DNA of 63,549 nucleotides from a virus. Position numbers and translations under genes: made by a program. Below the pieces are notes generated by a model. That model had not been told where the DNA came from and searched no databases. It saw nothing but the letters and a program-made list of their open reading frames with translations. Below are positions 13,601 through 18,939 of this stretch, piece by piece (position 1 is the first letter of the stretch; every line of letters starts with the position of its first letter). The stretch covers positions 1-63,549 of the IMG/VR virus record IMGVR_UViG_3300042691_014091. One strand, given 5' to 3'.

Positions 13601-16234
13601 AGCAAACGCAATCGAATTCAACATTGATTGAGCAGTTTTGCCATCGGTAAATAATTGAGTACCTTTAAATCTCGCAGCCGAATTACCACCGTAGATTAAA
13701 TCGTAAGTTGCAGCTTCAACACAGTCAACAATGTCTTGTTTAAATTGAACAGCATTAATACTAGCAGCATAGGTAGGATCATTAATTGTTAACCATCCAA
13801 AAGTTTCTTCAGCGATGAAAATAGTATTTTTTGCGGCACCGGGAATAGCCACTCCAGTAGTTGCATCATAGCCAGTTATTAACGATACAGCATCTTTGTA
13901 AGCTTCTGTAGATCCGCTTGGAGCAATATATTTGGTGTCTTCTCGTGCCTCGATGCCCAATGTTAGTAAATCAATAATGATTTGAAATCTTTCTTCTATT
14001 GAATCTAATATAGTAGGATCATTGATAACAGGGAAATTTAATTCAACATAATCGATGGCATCTGATTGATATCCGCTCTTGCCGTTAACTATGGCGGTTC
14101 TTGCTGTTCTTAACGCACCGGACTGTGCTGTCGTAATTGACGGAGGTGTAGCAGAAGGTGCAACGGCATAGTTATTAATAGTTGTTTTTAATATTTCAAT
14201 ACCTGCGTTGGTTGATGTTAATACAACTCCACCATTTAAGAAAGTTTCGTTTCTGTATTGTTTAACGCTTTGTTGATAAACTGTGGCCGGGCTATCGCTA
14301 TTAACAATTGAAACAAGTAATGTTTTAATATAATCTAATAAACTTATAAATGGAGCAACTTCGTATTCTGCAATAAGTCGAGTTGAGCCATTCCAAAATC
14401 TTAAACCAGTCCATACTGCCTGACTGTTACCGCCGTACATGGCATCGTATACCAACGCCCACGTGATATATTTGATATCTCGTTTATAGTTAAGTCTATT
14501 GTATGATAGATTTGGAAATTCAGCGCCGAGATATGCAACTGTTTCTGCTTGTAAGAAATTAATGTTTGCTATCATTAAATCTCTTGCACTTTTTTGTCCC
14601 TGTGTTGTATTTGTTTGGTCACTAAAAACTATTGCAGGAATATCGTCACCAGACACTACATTAATAATAGTAGTGATATTTTGTTGTATAGAACTCAATG
14701 CAGCCGGAATAGTGTTTACTTGAGTTATAGCAACAATACTATTTTGTAAATCAATTAACAGTTCTGTTAGTTGTGCAACACTGATATTTGTTCCAGAATA
14801 CGGAAATAAGTTAGCTACAAATATACTTTGTAAGTTTGACTGTAATACTAGATCGTAACTTAGAGCATCAATAATTTGCCCAATATAGATACTAAGAGCT
14901 GCATCATCGTAGGAAAAATTTAAAATTTCATCGCGAGCATATTTGATAGCTTCAATTGTTTGACTTAACTGTGTGCCTAGGATGTCTTCTCTAGTTCCGT
15001 TGAAATATTGTGTAGCGGATCTGTTGCTGTTAAATGTTGTATCTAATACTATGTCATATCCAACAGCATCTAAAATTTGACCGATGTCACTTTGATATCT
15101 AGCTTTATCGTAGGTAAATGTGTTAACATATTTTTCGTTAATATATGCAATAGTTTCCGCTTGAATAAACTCTTTATTAAGTTGTAATAAATCAAAACCG
15201 TCTTGATAACCAGTAACGGCAACATTGCCGTCAGTTAATACTGGTGTTGAAAGTATTGTACTAAATGTTTGATCAGGACCAACTGTGTAACTTAATTTTT
15301 GACGATAAGGACCTGGTTCTTGGTTAGCCAACGCTATAATGTTTTCAGCTGCAAGGGCCGCTGCGCCAATTGATTTATATGCATATTGCCAAAAACGTCC
15401 TTCCTTACCAATTGGTGTTTTTTGTTGTAAGTCATCGCCTGTGGCTTGACTAACATATAAATTTACAGCACTTGAAAATGTTTGGTTGTCAACGTAGAAT
15501 TTGGTTGCCGCTTGTAAATCACTAGCCCCGTTAGGAGTTCCATAACCCTCTAATGGCGCTGGATGATCTGCAAGTGTTAACTTGCCGCTCATTGTGTCAC
15601 CCTTACGACTTACCACAAATTTACGTTGAACAGATTCGGTTGACAAATAATTACCAGTTAAGTCTGGATCGTAGTCAGGATCTGTAAAATTTGGAAAATC
15701 TGGTTCTGCACGTGGTTTCAATGCACTAGCAACAGCGTTTCCAGCAGCAACTCTTAGGTAATTATTATTAGCATAATTTACAGTAACAGGCATTTGATTG
15801 AATGTTGTCTGTGCTGTAGGATTAGAAGCGTTCCAAGCGGCAGCGATGGACAGGCTTGGATCTGCCATACGAACAACAGTTAGTCCGTTGGCATTTAAAT
15901 GATTAGCTAATCGTGGAGATAAATCTCCTGATAAGCCAGTTGAATCAACTGTAAACTTAATACTGTTATTATTGTCGGTATTGATACGAATGGCACCTTC
16001 TGCAACAATTGATCGAGCAGTTAAATTTTGACCAGTTGTGGAGGCCATGATAATCTGATTGGCATTGTAAGTCGCTGGTGTATCACTTAAATCAGTAAAA
16101 TTAATTGCACCGTCTACTCCAAACACAGCATATAATTCGGTAAAGTTTTCATTTACTTTACGGAACGATTCACGGATACTGTCACCAGTACCGTCATTGC
16201 CTTGTACGCCGATATCAATAATATTTTTTGCCAT
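4616..16234 (-). CDS. Giant virion structural/fibre protein (3872 aa)
   Basis: I place the start at the ATG of MAKNIIDIGVQ (16234), because this aligns with the starts of the two smaller fibre genes and avoids overlap with the Fe-S carrier gene. An in-frame start 36 nt upstream would add 12 unlike residues. The N-terminus has NDGTGDSIRESFRKVNENF. The first third holds several helical modules of the type 'DVGxIxDAxxYDxxxGGN' (DNA about 10450-15110). The middle contains a beta-helix-like stretch (EDYPIRVAANVSIRGDEF) and many Thr/Ser-rich beta repeats (about 4900-9200). The last about 120 residues (YYEGDQNYKPGMVLVFGG ... GSIIGKALEDKDSGE) match the C-terminal domain of many marine-phage fibres. 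At 3872 residues it is among the larger phage proteins. It is probably the long tail fibre or an equivalent adhesin. Confidence 0.8.
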   Translation of the reverse strand: MAKNIIDIGVQGNDGTGDSIRESFRKVNENFTELYAVFGVDGAINFTDLSDTPATYNANQIIMASTTGQNLTARSIVAEGAIRINTDNNNSIKFTVDSTGLSGDLSPRLANHLNANGLTVVRMADPSLSIAAAWNASNPTAQTTFNQMPVTVNYANNNYLRVAAGNAVASALKPRAEPDFPNFTDPDYDPDLTGNYLSTESVQRKFVVSRKGDTMSGKLTLADHPAPLEGYGTPNGASDLQAATKFYVDNQTFSSAVNLYVSQATGDDLQQKTPIGKEGRFWQYAYKSIGAAALAAENIIALANQEPGPYRQKLSYTVGPDQTFSTILSTPVLTDGNVAVTGYQDGFDLLQLNKEFIQAETIAYINEKYVNTFTYDKARYQSDIGQILDAVGYDIVLDTTFNSNRSATQYFNGTREDILGTQLSQTIEAIKYARDEILNFSYDDAALSIYIGQIIDALSYDLVLQSNLQSIFVANLFPYSGTNISVAQLTELLIDLQNSIVAITQVNTIPAALSSIQQNITTIINVVSGDDIPAIVFSDQTNTTQGQKSARDLMIANINFLQAETVAYLGAEFPNLSYNRLNYKRDIKYITWALVYDAMYGGNSQAVWTGLRFWNGSTRLIAEYEVAPFISLLDYIKTLLVSIVNSDSPATVYQQSVKQYRNETFLNGGVVLTSTNAGIEILKTTINNYAVAPSATPPSITTAQSGALRTARTAIVNGKSGYQSDAIDYVELNFPVINDPTILDSIEERFQIIIDLLTLGIEAREDTKYIAPSGSTEAYKDAVSLITGYDATTGVAIPGAAKNTIFIAEETFGWLTINDPTYAASINAVQFKQDIVDCVEAATYDLIYGGNSAARFKGTQLFTDGKTAQSMLNSIAFAGTLLTLNVIQNTAPGTSYSSADQFIDGVAYPDAGSSSTSLGLSFSYISTIVDGGDGPDLENPPTLGYDSDLISTKNIITLNTNAIATRTTDWLDANYRGGFNYDEALCYRDVGLIVDAMSIDLITGGTYQSINAGKSYYRNASARAVAIGTQYTETLDAINFAKGLHIQVLNQTGATRFQTLVPQTFNPAKSVTPAVVADLTFNVNTMINIIQGGVGVAPVPSFGTGIWNVVVDNGGNGSVDQGALGNNDIIPAKVLVGVNSAAYGSIVKYTAGTSASSDTIQIRLTKPGFFVIGEQIEFGETVTENHIVIQVESGIYYEDYPIRVAANVSIRGDEFRRTIIRPRDRISQSPWRKVFFYRDSVIDALELGPINYNLDYATVSSILLGGTTNKIVITLGTGQVPGSWVGKVLMDDFGSIAATSTAVTTNRITTGTTPHGFEIGNPVIFRGTTFGNLVAGKIYYVLTTPTSTSFTVTDKQGSTVPFVLTTATGSVLVMRSDRRGKAIIDSVSGNFMNCSVIYPFNSATTLTTGNWHLYDPLNYGRHYLTNPLDITSEAKNNKEIDAFLCNDQVRLSNMTFQGQGGFAMVLDPEGQIKTKSPYGQVCSSFSQSINRKRFAGGQFVDGFAGRLRGTITAIEYDGIESYDLTQEEGGSGYIPASGTVTYANVPVLGLTRAVTDTYSGTNTIKLSSVARLVVGGAITFTGTAFGGIVSGTRYFITSLNAPEPNLITISKTQGGPNLVLTTSSGTLTATTGGTGATANITVQNGVVTNIISNNPGEYYKTGEWITASNTNLGGAGSGFTVPVNSTNGKGQIITVVGEVNSGLDIRPPQPPCAFFVEGARYQINDVVSFNAATATVRLKIDTATPYNAAGFYDNETCSRDVGLILDAVTYDMVLGSNYQTVKAGISYQRATASVVITNQKPQTLAGLNKARDLALETLTDAGAETALAANMSIINTIIDQGITAAPTIVYPSATSITTTEAGKLRDHLIANRGFLQAEIVAYIASSFNLKQYVTYSSVKAGTEIGYIVDAMIYDIVYGGNSMTYDIAESYYSKLTLNSLIDGIEVLYTAGIDRLNFVAKLVALGSPVTRSSGNTVNQTIVSGNNISSGDAEYTKIGTLCDIVKDYMDDGDFDTLTTRTAPVISGQNATLVAQKALITAATTTIKSNVINYLNDGGGLTINIEMGGNKSMLANDFAMINDLGYAILCTNGGVSEQVSTFTYYCHTHYWANNGGQIRSVAGSNAHGTYGLRATGFDVTEKPDAVNLANDMVQVARIYKSGQFASEMTPTINKQALSVFIYGYSYTPNNTSELEIDHTMSGGGIIRYEVSSVEHTVVTLGGQNILKLNLSSAGSNGTSSTGLAFTLYDGQMVTIRALQNIKFNNIANVNPTRPSTALQYNDNLADIYRVLAYNLNESTGELLPNNVSVLGSDSSFNYYKFTTDLTNLGAIDWDAAIAVTGVSGNGSTVTVTYSTQPSAPFIVGDFITIAEVIDDGNGGTTSYNGAYRVTACSTTQVQIASTVTSTYTTGGYVGSKTQGSRVGDNKISVLEISQATVINQINKGTYLFGWHGRTHRAVSYTVPLKIAQASTVVSWTVGSRTLVVDAVAGDIELGDKVSGTGFPVASPVYVQSITAPVAPATQYTLVLDSATGVTSPSGTITFGIARSGYLNIDANSITNILGDGSSIPALSFVSKTVPTSGLKFATYDIAWTPNSLPIVDNWYKFSGQTTTAYNYWKQISGAVSQTKIAVSDVTGLQVGMIVTSLSAGAFILDGTIIQSIDSTTNSFIVSPACWVPAGSTVSSTVVATVASVTITNAGSGYSATPPILTFSGGDPIVPAIAKCTVKNGSIDTVTLVSPGYGYTSQPTIILSYGNAVLTPVLTSSPTVTTTATAGVSTNRITVAYSSDPGTFVEEDSAVVTGAIADSVGGLSAGTILNVTAVTSGTLRKGMRIFGLGISANTFITELNVDNGARTGTGGVGTYTVGVSQLVASTTLSTLVPITGFTDKTGPAIIVGSISGTTLSVASVSSGTLAIGQRITGTGVSANTYITAGSGSSWTVSVSQTVGAGTTITAGYRVILTFETQATAPTASKWYRIKDSNNPLYNGLYYAVASTSSNITLAYDYNAGTWNPAITISAFATKTGTGPYLVTYTIPTQTQLPQAGTVWTVTGNATAAYNGSYTVTASTATSVTLSYPADPGSYGVNTTTLTPVVSLARQVLSADSSQLGLTKPFDTASAATLRLGYPANAAAQITTRISTCRATGHDFLDIGTGSYSTTNYPVQIYGNPTQSKQQANEVYEEGVGRVFYVTSDQNGIFRVGRFFTVDQGTGTVTFSASIALSNLDGLGFKRGVVVSEFSTDSSMTNNAPEIVPVQSAVRGYIDKRLGLDHGGGPVALSNLVGPGFMALNGSLTMKGNMNMGTFAITNVATPLVTDAGTNAANKQYVDVAVANFDEFKELRDVQWTSLIEGNIPVYDQSTSLTVIGGIGNGTTITLNFATQSITPYPVGSIIVVSGVSPGTYNGTYIVTGGSTNSVSYASVVTTPWAGGGTVVANKWRNINLPDSALTSDVLLTYNGTTGKITSAIQAGKIVNTMISSTAAIAQSKLALNAAATRANATGITQADLGLSSFKNTEFDAANGWISLKDAVSSSTGILYAKLQHASQGTVLGRASGTGTGAVGEISFGSIVASGDGIRNSPFSSSGVMTVTYDGSSTSNNTYTVTPVSNAGGTNSIVKTNGANLNINSGSINATSLKISDNKIIDINAGTNAVQFYTPGVFNFLSATGTSGSNGITTLNGGILDVTAGTLKSLNLTTGASGTAGAITGNWSVSSSSIIDVRNGTLYSNTLSAGSDTTTGTISGYWSLSGSSRLQATYADLAEYYEGDQNYKPGMVLVFGGDKEVTTTTTMNDTRAAGVVTTNPAYIMNSEQTGIKVCIALAGRVPCWVVGRVKKGDLLTTSSTPGCAVKANNPTLGSIIGKALEDKDSGEASVIQVAVGRV
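10450..15110 (-). repeat. Diverged repeats encoding a 'DxGxIxDAxxYDxxxGGN' module in the giant protein
   Basis: At least seven diverged copies can be read: DIGQILDAVGYDIVL (about 15060), YIGQIIDALSYDLVL (about 14870), DIKYITWALVYDAMYGGNS (about 14450), DIVDCVEAATYDLIYGGNS (about 13710), DVGLIVDAMSIDLITGG (about 13240), DVGLILDAVTYDMVLGSN (about 10930) and EIGYIVDAMIYDIVYGGNS (about 10500). Most are followed about 40-60 residues later by 'NxxFLQAExVAYI'. The copies are too diverged at DNA level to be recent duplications. They probably form a helical scaffold within the fibre. Confidence 0.7.
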
Positions 16235-16239
16235 TTGTA

Positions 16240-16563
16240 TTAAACTCCGAAACTTGATCCGCAGCCACAAGTAGTACTTGCGTTAGGATTCTTAATTGTA
16301 AATTGTGAGCCCATAAGCTCTTCTTTATAATCTATTTCTGCACCTTGCAGATATGTCATACTCATACTGTCTACGAGTACCTTAAATTCGTCTAGTGGGA
16401 TTTCAAAATCATCTTCGTTTACTTCTTCATCAAAAGTAAAACCGTAGCTAAATCCGCTACAGCCCCCGCCTTGCACAAAAGTACGTAATGCTAAGTTAGG
16501 ATTGCCCTCTTCGTAGAGTAAATCTTTGATTTTTGTTTTTGCTGACTCGGAAATAGTGATCAT
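16240..16563 (-). CDS. A-type iron-sulfur cluster carrier (IscA/ErpA/HesB family)
   Basis: The 107-residue protein has the full length of the family. It has the three conserved cysteines: one in [11 protein letters not shown] (about residue 35) and two in the C-terminal [10 protein letters not shown]-type carriers receive Fe-S clusters from a scaffold and deliver them to target proteins in the cytoplasm. The gene lies 5 bp upstream of the giant structural gene, in the same direction, and is preceded by TAAATA and a GAGGG ribosome site, which suggests late expression. The window encodes twelve radical SAM proteins that need [4Fe-4S] clusters, so it may serve them. IscA, SufA and ErpA cannot be told apart here, so I give no symbol. 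Confidence 0.93.
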   Translation of the reverse strand: MITISESAKTKIKDLLYEEGNPNLALRTFVQGGGCSGFSYGFTFDEEVNEDDFEIPLDEFKVLVDSMSMTYLQGAEIDYKEELMGSQFTIKNPNASTTCGCGSSFGV

Positions 16564-16612
16564 AATTGCCCTCGATACTCATATTTAGCAAAACATTTTT
16601 ATAATCTTAATG

Positions 16613-16618
16613 TAAATA
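16613..16618 (+). promoter_or_regulatory. TAAATA box 4 nt before an ATG (late-type, leaderless candidate)
   Basis: TAAATA is followed by CATG and then ATG at 16623; there is no Shine-Dalgarno sequence between box and start. The same TAAATA-N4-ATG spacing recurs at 17450, 39660, 53016 and 53040. A TATAAT also lies just upstream (around 16600-16605), so host sigma70 use cannot be excluded. Confidence 0.45.
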
Positions 16619-16622
16619 CATG

Positions 16623-16919
16623 ATGTACTTAGGACAAGAATACGCCCAGCAATGCCACTATCGTAAGAGTAGGTATGGCACAATGCATGCCTACATGCGT
16701 AAAAAGACGGTGTTGATATTTCAGTGTGATTGTTGCAGTGGAATGTTTAAGCGTGACCGGGGAAACATGGATCCAAAGCGATTAACAAACAGCGTTTATC
16801 ATGTTTGTGGGAACTGTGATGCTAAAAAGTTTGCACAAAGCAAAGGAGTTGAAGCTAGAAAAGTTTGGGATATGCCCGTAAGTAGTCTTAAGACGATAGA
16901 CCAACTCGACCCGAAATAA
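16623..16919 (+). CDS. Small protein with a four-cysteine zinc-finger-like motif
   Basis: The protein has 98 residues (99 if the first of two adjacent ATGs at 16620 is used). I prefer the second ATG because it is 4 nt from the TAAATA box, as in other genes here. It is basic, with one probable zinc site: QCDCCSGMF near residue 35 and HVCGNCDAKKF near residue 62, a CxxC...CxxC arrangement seen in small DNA- or RNA-binding phage proteins. It is a lone plus-strand gene between minus-strand genes, and its last 32 bp overlap tail-to-tail with the superoxide dismutase gene. The function is not recognised. Confidence 0.6.
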   Translation: MYLGQEYAQQCHYRKSRYGTMHAYMRKKTVLIFQCDCCSGMFKRDRGNMDPKRLTNSVYHVCGNCDAKKFAQSKGVEARKVWDMPVSSLKTIDQLDPK

Positions 16920-17445
16920 CGTTCCAGTTGATAATATTCCATTGTCTTGACAAGTATCGCTTTTTATCTGCTTGATAATCAAGGGCCCAGGCATGTTCCC
17001 ACCAGTCTATGAGCAACACAATGTCTTGCTTAATTTGGTGATTTACTATAGTTTTAATACTGCCATCTCGGGCCAAATACACCCACCCGCTGCCTTGTAT
17101 AGCCATTGCTTCTTTACTAAATTCATCTTTAAACTCGTCAAATGTCTTGAAGTGTTTGGTAATAAACTCGCCTGCTGTACCGTCTGGGCTATTAGATCCT
17201 GCAGGTTCTTGATATTGTTCGAACAAAATGTGATGTAAAAATGCGCCTGCTTCATTAAAGTCGGCATCGCCCTCACCAGCGTTAAATCTGTTAACGTATG
17301 CTTTGTATAGTTTGCCGTAATGATAATCCATAGTATCTTCACTGATACTAGGTTCCAAGGCATCTCTTTTATACGGTAAAGATAGTTGTTCTAGTGTTTT
17401 AGGAGTCTTACCTTCGTTTAGAGTCCACTTGATAAAATTATACAT
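16888..17445 (-). CDS. Iron/manganese superoxide dismutase
   Basis: The 185-residue protein covers the whole family length. It converts superoxide to hydrogen peroxide and oxygen. Visible family features are an N-terminal helix hairpin with YHYGKLYKAYV (first metal His, gateway Tyr), FLHHILF (second metal His), GSGWVYL, and DWWEHAWALDY (metal Asp and His), so all four metal ligands are present. Compared with E. coli SodB, the gateway His30 is Leu and the second-shell Gln69 position is Ala, so metal preference is uncertain. The start follows TAAATA-N4 with no ribosome site. It sits beside an Fe-S carrier gene and may protect iron enzymes from oxidation. Confidence 0.93.
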   Translation of the reverse strand: MYNFIKWTLNEGKTPKTLEQLSLPYKRDALEPSISEDTMDYHYGKLYKAYVNRFNAGEGDADFNEAGAFLHHILFEQYQEPAGSNSPDGTAGEFITKHFKTFDEFKDEFSKEAMAIQGSGWVYLARDGSIKTIVNHQIKQDIVLLIDWWEHAWALDYQADKKRYLSRQWNIINWNVISGRVGLSS

Positions 17446-17449
17446 AGTG

Positions 17450-17455
17450 TATTTA
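17450..17455 (-). promoter_or_regulatory. TAAATA box 4 nt before the SOD start codon
   Basis: On the minus strand the sequence reads CTAAATAAATACACTATG: the second TAAATA is separated from the ATG by CACT. No Shine-Dalgarno sequence is present. It has the same geometry as the boxes at 53016 and 53040. Confidence 0.5.
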
Positions 17456-17456
17456 T

Positions 17457-18404
17457 TTAGATTTTTATGTCTACATACTCTGAACGATACTTGTCAAAGT
17501 GTCCATCAAACAATCCAAGTTCCTTTATTTTCAATTTTAATATGTTGTATTGTTCTTCGTTCATGTCGCCCCATGCTCTGTGATTAATCGAAATCCAGGA
17601 TTGATGGGATAATTTTCTTATCTGATTAACAAACGTATCAAATTCATAATCAAAATTAATATTATCTCTTAAAAAATGTCCAGCCCAACTTGGAACTTCG
17701 TAATGATATTTGTCAAGGCCGCCGTGTTTTTCTGCCCATAAATGATACAATGTAAATTCGCTTTTTATTGTTGATGCAGATTTAAACCAAGTAGTAAACT
17801 CGTTCAATGATGGTTTTACCTGCAATAATGATTTGACTAATTCTGTATGAAAAAATAATGGAGTACAGATGTTTAAAGTTTTGTTGTTAGGAACAGTATT
17901 AGTTAATTCAAGGGTTTTGCAATAATCATTCCATATGGAAATAGGCATATTAAATTCTGCTGGCCGGTAAGGTAGCTTACCGTCAATCACAGGATACATT
18001 AATGTTCCCCAGGAATTAACTAGAAAGTTTTGGCTGTCGAGTAGAAAATAACCAGTTTCATCAATATAATTAGCAACCGCTAATTTTAATATCTGTTGTG
18101 TTTCCCAACCTATTGCCCATGGATTTTTATCACTTGGAATCCATTGATTCCAGTTGTTTTCAATGTCATCTCTGTATATTACTGTTACATTAAATCGTGC
18201 ATATTCTTTAGATATATGTTCAAAGTGAGCGTTCCAATGATCTCGTCTATCGTTGGGTTCATTCACAACAATGTATAAATCTGTTTTTGGATAGTCGTGA
18301 GGTAACCAATTATTATAATAAGTTTTCATGCTTTCTGCCTGCAAACATAACATGGGTAAGTCACGTATACAGGTTACAATAACAATTGGTAGATTTTTAT
18401 GCAT
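17457..18404 (-). CDS. Putative glycosyltransferase-like protein (GT-A-like, DUF6492-type)
   Basis: The 315-residue soluble protein opens with a Rossmann-like strand and loop (LPIVIVTCIRDLPMLCLQAES), then YIVVNEPND, and YFLLDSQNFLVN near residue 120. This is the layout of GT-A-type proteins that take a sugar nucleotide, with a DSQNF in place of a clear DxD. I compare it with the DUF6492 group from memory only. It ends 11 bp before the SOD start, in the same direction. A TAAATA box lies 16 nt upstream of the ATG. It may modify surface glycans or phage DNA bases; the substrate is unknown. Confidence 0.45.
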   Translation of the reverse strand: MHKNLPIVIVTCIRDLPMLCLQAESMKTYYNNWLPHDYPKTDLYIVVNEPNDRRDHWNAHFEHISKEYARFNVTVIYRDDIENNWNQWIPSDKNPWAIGWETQQILKLAVANYIDETGYFLLDSQNFLVNSWGTLMYPVIDGKLPYRPAEFNMPISIWNDYCKTLELTNTVPNNKTLNICTPLFFHTELVKSLLQVKPSLNEFTTWFKSASTIKSEFTLYHLWAEKHGGLDKYHYEVPSWAGHFLRDNINFDYEFDTFVNQIRKLSHQSWISINHRAWGDMNEEQYNILKLKIKELGLFDGHFDKYRSEYVDIKI

Positions 18405-18420
18405 AATGTATATAGTAGCA

Positions 18421-18436
18421 TATTTAACGCTAAATA
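18421..18436. promoter_or_regulatory. Back-to-back TAAATA late-type promoter boxes
   Basis: The sequence tattta-acgc-taaata is a 6-bp inverted repeat with 4 nt between the arms. The minus-strand copy points to the glycosyltransferase-like gene (ATG 18404). The plus-strand copy points to the basic protein gene (ATG 18455, with AGGAG at 18443-18447). I infer divergent late transcription. Confidence 0.45.
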
Positions 18437-18454
18437 GTCAACAGGAGATTAACT

Positions 18455-18685
18455 ATGTTAAACGCACTTAAAAAACTATTTGGAATCAAACAAGCTGAAG
18501 CCCCAGTTGCAGAAGTACCAGCTGAAGCCCCATATAAAGTAGAAGTAACACCAACTCCAGTAGCTGAACAAGCCACTGAGGCTGTGATTGCATCTATTCC
18601 GGATAAAAAAGCCCCAGCTAAGAAAGCTCCAGCCAAAAAAACGCCAGCTGCTAAAAAGCCTCGCGCACCAAAAGCGGCAAAATAA
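18455..18685 (+). CDS. Histone-H1-like lysine/alanine/proline-rich protein
   Basis: The 76-residue protein starts with an amphipathic segment (MLNALKKLFGIK), then an acidic/proline linker, then a tail of KKAPAKK-type repeats (residues about 50-76). The composition is like bacterial histone-H1-like proteins and the C-terminal tails that bind DNA non-specifically. A strong AGGAG lies 7 nt before the ATG. The gene is alone on the plus strand and ends in a rho-independent terminator. It may compact phage DNA or bind host nucleoid DNA; this is inferred from composition only. The minus-strand frame across it is a shadow. Confidence 0.75.
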   Translation: MLNALKKLFGIKQAEAPVAEVPAEAPYKVEVTPTPVAEQATEAVIASIPDKKAPAKKAPAKKTPAAKKPRAPKAAK

Positions 18686-18688
18686 TAT

Positions 18689-18707
18689 AAGGGCATTGTG
18701 CCCTTTT
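18689..18707 (+). terminator. Rho-independent terminator after the H1-like gene
   Basis: The stem AAGGGC / GCCCTT has the loop ATTGT and is followed by TT(A)TT on the plus strand. It starts 3 bp after the stop codon. It may also act on the minus strand, ending the uvdE operon. Confidence 0.75.
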
Positions 18708-18939
18708 ATTCAAACCGTTTTAATTGCTCAGAGTATCGAGCCATGTCCCCGTGTATCTGAACTTTACGTTGTTCACTGATACCGGGGTTTTCTTCTAGCT
18801 CTTCTCGAAGAGTTTCCAACCTATGTATCAGTTGTTCTCGAGATAGCTTTTGGCTTGATTGTACAGTTCCATGCTGGCTAGGTTTTTTCCCTTGCTTTCG
18901 CACATTATGTCGAACTGGTTTAGAAAAGTTATTGCCCAT
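18706..18939 (-). CDS. Small basic/helical protein overlapping the uvdE 3' end
   Basis: The 77-residue protein starts at ATG 18939 (an in-frame TTG at 18960 would add 7). The first half is basic (KPVRHNVRKQGKKPSQHG). The second half is a charged amphipathic helix pair (LIHRLETLREELEEN ... MARYSEQLKRF). It overlaps the end of uvdE by 112 bp in another frame, which is unusually deep, and the 40 C-terminal codons lie outside uvdE. The coding-like composition of that tail and its fit against the terminator argue that it is real. The function is unknown. Confidence 0.5.
   Translation of the reverse strand: MGNNFSKPVRHNVRKQGKKPSQHGTVQSSQKLSREQLIHRLETLREELEENPGISEQRKVQIHGDMARYSEQLKRFE

Noticed and set aside
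16888-17445. Loss of a metal-binding His in the SOD (EPSIS instead of EPHIS)
   Set aside because: By numbering against E. coli SodB that His (position 17) is not a metal ligand; the true ligand is the His of YHYGK, which is present.
18430-18696. Minus-strand Ala/Gly-rich frame over the H1-like gene
   Set aside because: It is the complement of the Lys/Ala/Pro repeats; the plus-strand gene has AGGAG, a proper start and a terminator.
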